DNA of 64,000 bases, taken from positions 2,165,001 through 2,229,000 of the forward strand of contig JAUIZM010000012.1 of assembly GCA_030848705.1 (NCBI GenBank), in the 5' to 3' direction. Below are positions 1 through 11,599 of this stretch, one piece after another. This stretch comes from Heracleum sosnowskyi (taxonomy: Eukaryota > Streptophyta > Magnoliopsida > Apiales > Apiaceae). The notes below the pieces were generated by a model. That model searched no databases. It saw nothing but the letters and a program-made list of their open reading frames with translations, and was not told where the DNA came from. A program made the translations under genes and the position numbers. Position 1 is the stretch's first letter. The number at the start of each line of letters is the position of its first letter.

Positions 1-3000
1 TTTGGAAATATCACTAAATTAGATATATCTTGACATCCGTACGGTTGGATCGTCGAGATTTTGTTTTAAAAAATAGAAATAACAATTCGTGATAAAGCAC
101 TAGTTACTAGTACTAGTTAAATTAGTAGTGATCTACTAAGATCTCCAACCAAATTCATTTTTTATTTTTTGAAAATTTGGAAATATCACTAAATTTGATA
201 TATCTTGACATCCGTACGGTTGGATCGTCGAGAAATATTTTTTTAAAAATAGAAACAACAATCCGTGACAAAACACTAGTTACTAGTACTAGTACTAGTT
301 AAATTAGTAGTGATCTACTAAGATCTCCAACCAAATTAATTTTTTATTTTTTGAAAATTTGGGAATATCACTAAATTAGATATATCTTGACATCCGTACG
401 GTTGGATCGTCGAGATTGTTTTTTAAAAAATAGAAATAACAATTCGTGATAAAGCACTAGTTACTAGTACTAGTTAAATTAGTAGTGATCTACTAAGATC
501 TCCAACCAAATTAATTTTTTATTTTTTGAAAATTTGGAAATATCACTAAATTAGATATATCTTGACATCCGTACGGTTGGATCGTCGAGAAATATTTTTT
601 AAAAAATAGAAACAACAATCCGTGACAAAGCACTAGTTACTAGTACTAGTTAAATTAGTAGTGATCTACTAAGATCTCCAACCAAATTATTTTTTTATTT
701 TTTGAAAATTTGGGAATATCACTAAATTAGATATATCTTGACATCCGTACGGTTGGATCGTCGAGATTTTTTTTAAAAAAATAGAAATAACAATTCGTGA
801 TAAAGCACTAGTTACTAGTACTAGTTAAATTAGTAGTGACCTACTAAGATCTCCAACCAAATTAATTTTTTATTTTTTGAAAATTTGGAAATATCACTAA
901 ATTAGATATATCTTGACATCCGTACGGTTGGATCGTCGAGAAATAGTTTTTAAAAAATAGAAACAACAATCCGTGACAAAGCACAAGTTACTAGTACTAG
1001 TTAAATTAGTAGTGATCTACTAAGATCTCCAACCAAATTAATTTTTTATTTTTTGAAAATTTGGGAATATCACTAAATTAGATATATCTTGACATCCGTA
1101 CGGTTGGATCGTCGAGATTTTTTTTAAAAAAATAGAAATAACAATTCGTGATAAAGCACTAGTTACTAGTACTAGTTAAATTAGTAGTGATCTACTAAGA
1201 TCTCCAACCAAATTAATTTTTTATTTTTTGAAAATTTGGAAATATCACTAAATTAGATATATCTTGACATCCGTACGGTTGGATCGTCGAGATTTTTTTA
1301 AAAAAAATAGAAATAACAATTCGTGATAAAGCACTAGTTGCTAGTACTAGTTAAATTAGTAGTGATCTACTAAGATCTCCAACCAAATTCATTTTTTATT
1401 TTTTGAAAATTTGGAAATATCACTAAATTAGATATATCTTGACATCCGTACGGTTGGATCGTCGAGAAATATTTTTTAAAAAATAGAAACAACAATCCGT
1501 GACAAAGCACTAGTTACTAGTACTAGTTAAATTAGTAGTGATCTACTAAGATCTCCAACCAAATTAATTTTTTATTTTTTGAAAATTTGGGAATATCACT
1601 AAATTAGATATATCTTGACATCCGTACGGTTGGATCGTCGAGATTGTTTTTTAAAAAATAGAAATAACAATTCGTGATAAAGCACTAGTTACTAGTACTA
1701 GTTAAATTAGTAGTGATCTACTAAGATCTCCAACCAAATTAATTTTTTATTTTTTGAAAATTTGGGAATATCACCAAATTAGATATATCTTGACATCCGT
1801 ACGGTTGGATCGTCGAGATTTGTTTTTAAAAAATAGAAATAACAATTCGTGATAAAGCACTAGTTACTAGTACTAGTTAAATTAGTAGTGATCTACTAAG
1901 ATCTCCAACCAAATTAATTTTTTATTTTTTGAAAATTTGGAAATATCACTAAATTAGATATATCTTGACATCCGTACGGTTGGATCGTCGAGAAATATTT
2001 TTTAAAAAATAGAAACAACAATCCGTGACAAAGCACTAGTTACTAGTACTAGTTAAATTAGTAGTGATCTACTAAGATCTCCAACCAAATTAATTTTTTA
2101 TTTTTTGAAAATTTGGTAATATCACTAAATTAGATATATCTTGACATCCGTACGGTTGGATCGTCGAGATTTTTTTTAAAAAATAGAAATAACAATTCGT
2201 GATAAAGCACTAGTTACTAGTACTAGTTAAATTAGTAGTGATCTACTAAGATCTCCAACCAAATTCATTTTTTATTTTTTGAAAATTTGGAAATATCACT
2301 AAATTAGATATATCTTGACATCCGTACGGTTGGATCGTCGAGAAATAGTTTTTAAAAAATAGAAACAACAATCCGTGACAAAGCACTAGTTACTAGTACT
2401 AGTTAAATTAGTAGTGATCTACTAAGATCTCCAACCAAATTAATTTTTTATTTTTTGAAAATTTGGGAATATCACTAAATTAGATATATCTTGACATCCG
2501 TACGGTTGGATCGTCGAGAGTTTTTTTAAAAAAATAGAAATAACAATTCGTGATAAAGCACTAGTTACTAGTACTAGTTAAATTAGTAGTGATCTACTAA
2601 GATCTCCAACCAAATTAATTTTTTATTTTTTGAAAATTTGGAAATATCACTAAATTAGATATATCTTGACATCCGTACGGTTGGATCGTCGAGATTGTTT
2701 TTAAAAAAATAGAAATAACAATTCGTGATAAAGCACTAGTTACTAGTACTAGTTAAATTAGTAGTGATCTACTAAGATCTCCAACCAAATTCATTTTTTA
2801 TTTTTTGAAAATTTGGGAATATCACTAAATTAGATATATCTTGACATCCGTACGGTTGGATCGTCGAGAAATATTTTTTAAAAAATAGAAACAATAATTC
2901 GTGACAAAGCACTAGTTACTAGTACTAGTTAAATTAGTAGTGATCTACTAAGATCTCCAACCAAATTCATTTTTTATTTTTTGAAAATTTGGGAATATCA

Positions 3001-3026
3001 CTAAATTAGATATATCTTGACATCCG
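1..3026. repeat. Satellite array, unit about 175 bp
   Basis: About seventeen head-to-tail units of 175-176 bp (one is 182 bp because an ACTAGT step is repeated), recognisable by TTGACATCCGTACGGTTGG and by ACTAGTTACTAGTACTAGTT. Units begin near 1, 176, 358, 533 and 709 and continue to 3,026, where the array stops inside a unit just after GACATCCG. The left edge lies outside the window. Two unit types are present: A (GAAATAACAATTCGTGATAAAGC) and B (GAAACAACAATCCGTGACAAAGC), shown here by the differing bases at the C/T positions. The unit length is in the nucleosome-size range usual for plant satellites. I cannot say whether it is centromeric or subtelomeric. Confidence 0.97.
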
Positions 3027-3540
3027 GAACACAATTTTATCATCTTACGATCTGAATAAAATACTTCCACTTGTCATAATGACTTGAAACTTTTTGTAGG
3101 TCACTAGAATAATGAAAAATAATTTTAGGAATTTTTTCATATTTTTCTGAATACTTTTATTTTCGACCCAGTTCGTCCGGTTCGTAATTAATTCGTATTT
3201 TCAGTAAAAATTCCCAAAAATATTTTTCCGGACAGATTATTAAATATAATATTCCCAGTTTATTTATAAAATTATTTTTGTAATTTTCGTATTTTTTAAT
3301 AAATTTGGGTGTTACGTGTTTAATATTATTTGTTACGTGCTTATTTGATATATACGTAATATTATTGGGCGGGGTGGGTTTGTGCTGTGGCGCCAAAAAA
3401 TTTGGGGGTAAAGGGAAAATGGGAAATTGATGAGCAAATTGGGGGGAAATGGAAAATGTGCTGTGGCGCCAAAAAAATGTGGTTTGTGCTTATTATTATT
3501 ATTTTTTTTGTCAGACAAAGTTGGCGTTTTTAATTTATGA
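3027..3540. other. Non-coding junction DNA with a 20-bp direct repeat
   Basis: No gene is supported here. The sequence TGTGCTGTGGCGCCAAAAAA occurs at 3,381-3,400 and again at 3,457-3,476, around a G-rich stretch that looks like a polypurine tract. This may be a fragment of an LTR element, but no LTR pair is visible. Confidence 0.5.
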
Positions 3541-3743
3541 GCTGTGACAGTGTTGCAGATTTCGGAAATCGGAACTATTCGGTTGAGGTATCGATTTACG
3601 ATTTATCGGGTGATTCGGTTAAAAAATCGGCGATTTTCGGGTCTAAAAATCATATCCAAATCCAAAAAATCGGGTTCGGGTTATCCAAAATTTCGGGTTT
3701 CGGATCGGGTATCCATCGGATCAGATTATTTTGTCATCCCTAA
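3541..3743. repeat. Fragment of a hAT-like repeat with CGGGTTCGGG-type iterations
   Basis: The segment repeats short words such as ATCGG, CGGGTTTCGG and GGATCGGGTATCC and ends in TTTGTCATCCCTA, which read on the other strand begins TAGGGATGACAAA. That is the terminal form seen in the complete elements at 56.4 kb (TAGGGCTGTCAAA). The matching left end is not found, so this is a truncated copy. Confidence 0.45.
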
Positions 3744-3747
3744 TTAT

Positions 3748-3970
3748 CGTCAGAATTGTTCGTGAACAGCTCGAGATCGGCTTGAGCTCGAGCTCGGCCC
3801 GAGTTGTTCGTGAACAGTTCGAGTGCGGCTCGAGCTCGGTCAAAACTCGGCTCGGTTCGAGTTGACCAAAGCTCGGCTCGAGTTGACCAAAACTCGGCTC
3901 GGTTCGTTTCGGGCAAAGCTCGACTCGTTTCAGTCAAAGCTCGGCTCGGCTCTGTTCGTGAACAGCCCTA
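3748..3970. repeat. Fragment of a hAT-like repeat with GAGCTCGGCTCG iterations
   Basis: A GC-rich island in AT-rich DNA built of GCTCGGCTCG and GTTCGTGAACAG words. It ends GTTCGTGAACAGCCCTA, which on the minus strand starts TAGGGCTGTTCACGAAC. The complete relative at 61,995-63,092 has the same CGAG words. The left terminus is missing. A reading frame through it is an artefact of the repeat. Confidence 0.5.
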
Positions 3971-4323
3971 CTTTTTTCCAAGTCGAAAAACAAAAACACT
4001 TTAATATCGAATTTGTTTTTATTTTTTCACAATGAGTAATCTATAATATCTTCACTCTCCTTGGATTTTGTTTTCGCCCAGATACACCATAATTAAAGAG
4101 ATTTTTTTTCTCTATGATTTTGATTTTGATTCGGATTGAAAATAAGTTTTGACTCAAAAATACGAATATAAAACATAATTTATAGTTCGAATGAAAATAG
4201 ACTACTACAATCCCACCATTTCAATATTCAATTAGATTTATGAATAATTTAAAATACTCATTATCTTAGGTGTTTTACTGAATTCGACTCAAGTTTGTTA
4301 ATTGCGTGCATTATTATTTACAA
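3969..4323. repeat. 355-bp exact copy of the glucanase-1 upstream region
   Basis: Base for base the same as 13,959-14,313 at a constant offset of 9,990, including runs of A and T. The copy starts at the end of the hAT-like fragment and stops at TTATTTACAA. After that the two places diverge at once: here a Helitron-like start, there other spacer DNA. The source is judged to be the 13.9-kb copy, because the same DNA, diverged, also lies upstream of the second glucanase near 44.4 kb. Confidence 0.95.
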
Positions 4324-4335
4324 TATATCCATCTA

Positions 4336-4860
4336 TCTATACTATTATATTAAAGACGAAACATTAAAAGTTTTGTAGTCTGGTCATGAAAATTTTTGTA
4401 GTCTGGTCACGCCATTCATAGCCGTTATATATTTCTGATCAAATCGATGAGAATCGTTAGATAAAATATTAAAATTATTATATATCATATCTTTTCTATT
4501 TTTTCTAACTAAAACATCTCATTTTCCAAAAATATCGCAGGCAGTTTCATTTAATAAAATAACATAATAAGATTATAATTGTTAATAACTAACTCTTTAC
4601 CATTTTTAGCCAAAGTGAATATTCTTTTTTATATTTTCTAACTAAAATTTCTACTTTTCTATTTTTCCTAACTACAATCTCTCATTTTCCAAAAATATCA
4701 CGAACAGTTCTATTTAGTAAAATAAAATAATAATATTATAATTATTAATGACTAACCGATTAGTTTTTTTTTTTCAAAACGTATATTTTTTTAACATTTT
4801 CTAACTAATATTTCTCCTAACTAAGATTCAATACTGATAAAATTCAATCTCAGTTTCAAC
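4336..4860 (+). mobile_element. Helitron-like remnant, family A type
   Basis: Begins TCTATACTATTATATTAAAG followed by GACGAAACATTAAAAG, the same 5' start as the family A Helitrons at 14.4, 15.36 and 55.7 kb. The body contains repeated lines of the type TTTCCAAAAATATCRCRRRC, also as in that family. No terminal hairpin or CTAG is found, so the 3' end is lost or decayed. End coordinate approximate. Confidence 0.45.
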
Positions 4861-4878
4861 AACCAAAACTAAGATTTA

Positions 4879-5848
4879 ATGTTATCAATAATATGTATGC
4901 ATTCACAAACAGTATAATCGAGAAGACAGGATTCACAAAATAAATGTTTTATTTATTTTGCAAAGTGTTGCTACAACCTCAAGAGAGAATTCTTGAGCTT
5001 CGATTTTTCTTCAAGACACTTGCTTGTCTTTTTTTTTTTTGTCCCTAGAATGAATTGATAGTCTAAATATAAGACTAATCCTATCACTATCAACACGGGT
5101 CTGTGAAGCTGCTGTCATTATCAAGTGGCAGCTTCTTACAAAGTGTCTACCCATGTGACTTTCCTAAATTGCTAACAATGTCAGATATACATTACAAAGA
5201 AAGCAACCTAAATTCATTCTATTTCTAGCTAAAACAATTCAGCAAATAGAGACTTGACCTTGCTCTTGAATTGATTCGCTTTTGTTTGCAGTGCTTGAAG
5301 CTTCTGTCGTAGTTTTACAGACTTGGTGCAGCTTAGGGATACTGCAACACGCCTGTTTCTTGAACATTGAAACTGTCACGGGATTTGACTGAGAAAGATA
5401 CCTAGAACAAGGATCTTTCTCGAGACAGTTACTTTTGCCGCAAAGCTTGCTGTCACAGGAATGTGCTTTTGGTGACAGTAGGAGTTCCCCGCATAGTGTG
5501 CTGTCGAGGTTTCCAAACTTGTTGTCGAGGGCTAAAGTTGCTGTCGCGTAGTCTTCCGCCAATGTTGCTGTCAGAGTGAATATGCTGTCTTGACTTGCAA
5601 CATTCTGTCTTCTTGTAATCTTACTGTCAATGCTTATGACAATAACCTTTATTCATGCTGTCATCTAATATGCATTCTTTGAGCCTTGAACACAGAAAGT
5701 GAACTTCTTCCAAATTACATAATTAAAATAACATTGCATACTGATTACAAGAACATACTTTGGATGTGATAGTATGTTCTACTTAATTAAAAAATTAAGT
5801 ATATACAAAGTTAAGTTGTTCCTATGCTATCACCCATAAATCCCAACA
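4879..5848 (-). repeat. 3' LTR of a Sirevirus-like (Ty1-copia) element
   Basis: Read on the minus strand, the purine-rich ATTGGGGGAGAT at 5,849-5,860 is followed by TGTTGGGATTTATGGGTG at 5,848 downward, a typical polypurine tract to LTR junction of plant copia elements. The far end at 4,879 is a guess from a TG dinucleotide and is not confirmed by a partner LTR. Between 5,110 and 5,665 the LTR contains about thirteen CTGTC/GACAG words, usually as TGCTGTCA or TGACAGTA, roughly ten times what chance would give. Confidence 0.55.
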
Positions 5849-5860
5849 ATCTCCCCCAAT
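5849..5860 (-). promoter_or_regulatory. Polypurine tract of the Sirevirus-like element
   Basis: Minus-strand ATTGGGGGAGAT directly before the LTR start; in copia elements this primes plus-strand DNA synthesis. It sits about 80 bp downstream of the stop of the extra ORF at 5,941. Confidence 0.65.
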
Positions 5861-5940
5861 TTGTTTTTATGGACAATAACAACAAATTTACAATATATGC
5901 TGACAACTTAACTAACAAGATCAGAATGGATTTAGAATGT

Positions 5941-8900
5941 TTACTTAGCTTGAGATTTCCTCTTCTTTCTTGTTACTTCCTCTCTTCTGAGAGATTCTAC
6001 CAAGCAGCCTCTTAGACCTTTTACAAGAGAGATTTCAGCAGTTGTGACTGCAACATCTTCTATTTCTTCAATGATCTTCTTGATAGTAGGAGAAGTAAGA
6101 GAACTAGCATCCCTGAGATTCAACCATTGCTCTTGATCAAATGGATAGCTTCTGAAGTGGAGTTCTTCATGAATGAGCTTGAATCTACTTCCAAGATAAG
6201 CATTGAGAGTCATCCTCATTTGTTTGTCCAGCTTTGAATTTTCTCCTTTTCTCCTTTCCAATATTTCCTTTATCTCATCAGAACAGATCTGCTCCAAGGG
6301 ATGAATTGATCCAACTACCATATACTGTAAATCCTTCAGATTAGATGTTTTTAGCTTGTGAAAGCTGCAAACATAGATTTTTTCTTTTAGATACTTCATT
6401 CTCAGTGGATTTTCCAGCATACATGTTTGATAATTTGGAGTTTCACTTTCTGCCTTGTTAGCAGTCTTGCATCTTTCCAGGAGTTCAGCTTCCTTCTTAT
6501 CAAGTTCTGATTGATATTGAGAATATTGAGAAGATTCAGGTCTTTTGCTTGGCTTGGGTTCCCTTTCCTGAGTTGGTTGGGTTTGCCCTTCTTCTGTGGG
6601 TAAATCCTCAAACTCATAGTACCAGTGGTATGGTATAGGAGAAGGTGGTAGATCAGTGAGAATATCAGCATCATCAAAATCTGCAAAATTGTAGCCAAAT
6701 TTCTGATAGAATTCAGCATCCCTATCAGCCTGATATCTCAGAATATGTTCCATGACAGGCTCTAGAACATTATCATAGCTTTCCATCAACTCTACCATCC
6801 TTTCCAGGTAGAAGAACTCAATTCTTCTTTTATCTATTGCCATCATGTTACCACTGGTTGATGTGGCTACAAGATCAAAGTCCTTGTTCATCCTGACAGA
6901 TCTTGATTCTGGCCACCACAGAATGTACTCAGTAACCTCTTGATTAGCATCCAGCTTAATCTCAACACTCTTGATTTCTTTTGATTGCATCTGTTGTACC
7001 TTAAGACTGTTGGGAGGTATTGATTGAATTGGTATCTTCAGATTTCTGCCAAATCCAGTGGCCTTTTCCTTTCCTGAGTACTTGTGCTTTCCATGAGGTT
7101 TCTGTCTAGAAAACCATGCTCTTGTTTTAGCTTTCAGTCTTTTGGGCTTGACAGTAGCTTTGGCTTCATTCTTGACAGAATCTCCCTTGACAGCACCTTT
7201 GTCGACAGTATCTTCCATGAAAGCATCTTCTATGACAGTATCCTTGTCGACAGTACCTTTGGTTACAGCATCCTTTTCAGCATTTATGCAGTCAATAGCA
7301 CATCTAAGAATGCTTGCCTCCAAAGCTTCCAGTATTCTTGGCTCCTCTTCATCTGTTGCATCAGCATCTTTCTTTTCTTGACTAGGAGTTTCTTCATTGC
7401 CTTCATTCTGAGATTGAATACCAGTATTCCCAGAATTACTTCCACCAGCATTTCCAGAAGATTCACCACCTCCAACCTCATCATCATCATCATCATCATC
7501 ATCCTGAGGAGGAATGTCATAGAGACAGCTTCCACCTTGATCATTTCTTTTGGCATTGGCTCTAGAGATTAGTTCCTTCACTCTAGCTCCCAGTGCCTTG
7601 TCTCTCAACACCAGCATTTTGTAGATCTCTTGAACAGCATGAACTCTTCCTGGATTGGCATTTGAACTGAGTATTCCATCTAACACTTTCAGAATTGACT
7701 TGGTTTCCATTCTGGATGGGCTAACCAAATTCATGAAGCTGTTCCTTCTTGTGCCATCCTTAGTTTTTGATCTGTAGAAAACACTTGGTGGATTTGTGTA
7801 GACTTCAGGTAGCTTTTGTGTGATCAGGTTCTGGATTTGCATATCCAATATTTCATTGAATGGTGTTTTAGTTTCCCTGATCTTTCCCTTCAAGGCACAC
7901 AACACGTTTGCTGGCAGACTCTGCAATAACTGCATTGTGATGAAATAAGATATGCCAGAAGTGAAATAGATACTTATAGCCCATCTTTTCTCATCATTCA
8001 CCATTACACTAACACTGGTGATTTGATCCTTTAACAGTTTTGTGGTGTTGGTTGGACGGTTGCTTGGAGCATTCATTGCTTCTTTCACCAAACTGCTAAA
8101 TTCACTGTCATGGTTGTGTAATGTGCTCTCCCTGTAATCCACCATTAAAGTATTGACTTCTTCTTGATCATACTCAGTACCATTGGACCAAGTATTTCCT
8201 TTATGGATGGATTCAGGCAGTTTCCCTTTACCTTTACCAAGCTTATTTTGTTCCTCCATTTCTTTCCATCTTCTTTGTAGAGCAGATTCTTGAGTTGCTG
8301 AAGTTGGCTCTCTAATTGTCACAGAAGGTAGAATTGGGTGTCTAGATGCAGGTCTTCTTTGCAGTGCATCTTGAGTTGCCTTAGACATCAACACCTTTTC
8401 TCCATCCAAGTCAACTTCAACAAGTTCTTCAACTTTATCCTTTGGTTGTCCACTGCTTGGTTTGACTTGCTCCCCCTTTGTCATTGCTTTACTCTTGACT
8501 CCTGAAACTAGTTGTGCTCCCCCTTTGGTCTTCACAGCTGTTGGCTCCCCCTGAGTTCCACCTGATCGCTGAATAGATATTGATTCTGATCTTGCTACCT
8601 TCTCCCCCTTAGTTGAGTTGGCAGCTACTAGGTCAGTAAGGAACTGGATAGAGAGCTGAGTAGCAGCAAAACCATCAACCACCAGTTGAGAGAGAGAGTC
8701 CATCTTGGAGTGCAAAGTAGCACACTGTCCTTCCAGAGCTGCAATCCTGTTACCAAAAGTAGCAGAGGGGCCACCATACCTTAACCTTCTTGGAGGGGAA
8801 GGAAAAAAAAGGGGCTTGGAGGCTATGGGGGTTCTCACACTCTCAGGGTGTTTTTGAGTGATCTCATCATCCCTCACAGATTGACTCTCAAGGCCTAATG

Positions 8901-10971
8901 CCTGAATAGTGTGGGCTCCCTCAAAGTCTCTCTGGACATGCTCAAGTCCCTCTCCTTTTGCCAGCTCATTTGGTTGCCTCTCATTTTTATGTTCACCTCT
9001 CTTTTCTTTTATCTCTCTTTTCTTTTGCACACCCTCACTCAACCTAGATGCATGGGTATGAGCAGTACTAACATGCATAGAAGGAGAAGATTTAGAATGT
9101 ACCTTTAAGAGTTTGGCAAGAGGTAGATCATCATCAAAGGCATCATCAATGATTACAGCATCAAAATCAGGCTGAGAGGACTGGACTGTATCTTTGGCAG
9201 GAATGTTACTGTCAGTTGGAGTCTGGACAGTAGGTTCTGGCATGACAGCATCTTTGGGATGTGGAGTGACAGTAGGTTCTGTAGTGACAGTATCTTTCTC
9301 TCCACCCATGACAGCAGCTGTGTCCAGGACAACAACATTGCCAGTGTCTTTGACAGCAACAGAGGCTGTGACAGCATCTTCCTGAAGGTAAGATGCTCCT
9401 TGGAGTTCAGACAAAGTGTTGGCTGTTTCATTTTCTGACAAACTACCACTTTGCCCTGGCTCAGTGTTTGGAGGAGTGGTGTCCATTTCACTTTGAGAAA
9501 TGGGTTCTTGTGGACCACTAGATGGGGGCTCATCCATGATTGGAGATGGATGATCAAAACCTGAAGGGTTGGGACTGTCCCCTTCTCTAGGTTGTGGAGA
9601 AGAAACAAAAGAATGCGTAGGGAAGGAAGAAGGTGAAAGTGTAGCAGAGAGTTGGGGCTGATTCACAGGAGAAACATGTGAATCATCAAAAAGTAATAGA
9701 GAAATCCTCACTGTGCCCTAACTCACTGTGTGTTTCTTCAAGTGGAGGTTCCTCAGATAGTGAACCATGAGTTTGTGCAGACTCTGTACAGGGTGCCTTG
9801 GGAGACAGGCCAATTTCAATAGATGCACCTTGTTGAGAAGGCACATCTAGGGAGGTGTTTGAATCCCTTTCAGTAACCACAGTTTGTTGAGAAACTGTAG
9901 CTTGGCTAACAGTGGTTTTAGTCCTCCTAGCTCTCTTCTTCTTAGGCTCAGGGGGAACCACTGGGGGTTCTGTTTGACTAGCCTCCTTATTTGCTGCACT
10001 AGGTGCAGTGCCTCCCTCTTGACTAACAGAGCTACCACCAACATCAGCTTCTAAGGGCCTTTTTCTGGATTCTTGCAAGGCTTCTCTTTGGGCTTTGGGA
10101 AGTCTAGAGGGCCTAGGATGAGTGTATGGTGTTGAATGTGGGTTAACTGAATTTGGGTCTAATTCAGTTTCATTCTCAAGAGTGAAAGAGTCATAGCCAG
10201 AGGGTAATGGTAAATCAGGGTTGGACACTTGATCAACCATGTGCTGAGTGAAACAAAGTGGAATATGTGCATTGAGATTCTGTGATGACAATAGTGTGTG
10301 CGTGTTCTTTTTCAAAACAGAGCAAACCTCTAAACGAGGGGCACCGTTATCAAAATCACAGAAAGAGTTGATGCACATCATAAGAAAGCGAGGGTAGATT
10401 GATACTTTCTTACCTATGGCAGCCTTGAGTTGTGCCAGGAGGAAAGCTCCAACATTCACCTTGTATCCATGGACAAGAGAATGTGTCAGCTTCTTGATGT
10501 AGGAAGGTATTCCATTCCAGCCAGTAGACTTGGTAGAGAACACCTTTACCATCACATCAAAGATCATGCTCCACTCCTTTCTCAGATGCTTCCTATCCAT
10601 TTCACCAGACGGATACCATTTGATAGTCCCCTCTTCGAGAATAGGGCATGCATACCCAATCTTCAAGAAAAGCTTCTTGAGAGTGTCATCATTAGCAAGT
10701 TCAGCAAAATTTCTGCCTTCTTGAAGTGTAATTCCAAGAGCAGTGTTGATGACCTCAGCTGTAAGAATGGGTTCTCACCCTCCGTTTGAGCAACAGCAGT
10801 TTGCCAAAATGCCTCAATTCTGTCTAAGTCGAGAATGGGTGTTGAGGTAATGGCAGAACCAAGATAGGACTTGTTCAAGAAAAACACTAGTCCTTTGAAA
10901 CCTTCACAAGCATCATTTGGGGAAAAGATGCCAGCAAAGTTTGTTTGAGAGAGAGTCTGTTTGGGTGCCAT
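5941..10971 (-). pseudogene. Sirevirus-type extra (env-like position) ORF, frameshifted
   Basis: Three consecutive minus-strand frames, 10,971 to about 10,765, then to 9,686, then 9,711 to 5,941, belong to one long protein of about 1,650 residues broken by at least two frameshifts (near 10,765 and near 9,700). The N-terminus (start MAPKQTLSQ; blocks DACEGFKGLVFFL, AFWQTA, YPRFLMMCIN) resembles the accessory protein found downstream of pol in many asterid Sireviruses, which occupies the env position but has no proven function. The middle is Pro/Ser/Glu-rich with D-T-V and D-A-V repeats and an eight-residue Asp run; the C-terminal third is more evenly composed. I see no clear transmembrane segment. 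No gag, protease, integrase or reverse transcriptase lies on its upstream side, so the element is truncated. Family assignment is from memory of similar proteins; frameshifts are seen directly. Confidence 0.6.
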
Positions 10972-11580
10972 GGAGATTTCAGAAGAAAAAAAAAAGGTAA
11001 GAAAGTGGCTTTTTGCTTGAAGAAAAGTATTTTGCCTTGAGTTCGATGAGAGTGATATGTCTGAGTAACTGGGGAATAAATAGAGGTATCTCAAACGTTG
11101 TGCACAAAAAGTGGAATTAAAGAACGTGTCTTAACCCACTCTTATAACACGTGAGTTACTGCCCGTTATTCACTGACCAACGTGGGATAAATATCCAATT
11201 TCAACGGTCCACTATTGTTGACAGTAACCTGTGCGCTAGAAACAATCTGTCAGTAATAAGAGGTGGTGACAGTAGGTTTTGCGCGACATCAACTATTGCG
11301 CAAAAACTTGATGTTATCGTTAAGCATATGAATGACAGTATCCTTTACAAGTCTTGACAGAAAGTCTTTCCCTGCTGTAAAGAAGGTTGCTGTCAAGAAA
11401 CACACGACAGTATCCTTCTTAATGACAGTAACTTCGATTGGGAATTGTTTCTGTCATGAACTTATTAGAATGCTTTATTCATAAACTTAACCTAAAATTG
11501 ACACATTATGGATTTAGCAATGTAATATTTTGAACACAGATATTATGCAATTAACACAGACAAATCATAAACTCAAAAAC
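10972..11580 (-). other. Upstream leader of the extra ORF, rich in GACAG words
   Basis: No coding region. Between 11,215 and 11,460 there are nine CTGTC/GACAG words, mostly TGACAGTA, like those in the LTR at 5.1-5.7 kb. Phrases such as CTTTATTCAT and TTGAACACAGA near 11,480-11,540 also recur near 5,650-5,690, so part of this stretch may be LTR-derived. The expected pol gene is absent. Confidence 0.5.
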
Positions 11581-11599
11581 CACAAAAACAAGAAACTTT

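Noticed and set aside
1..3026. CRISPR array
   Set aside because: The repeats are contiguous 175-bp monomers without unique spacers, in plant DNA: a satellite.
3157..4035. Several frames of 60-80 codons on both strands
   Set aside because: They run through repeat words (CGGGTT, GCTCGG) or AT-rich junction DNA, have no recognisable domain and no promoter.
6402..9608. Overlapping frames within the extra ORF region on both strands (for example 7,084-7,572 + and 9,153-9,608 -)
   Set aside because: Shadow frames of the long minus-strand protein; their composition reflects its repeats.
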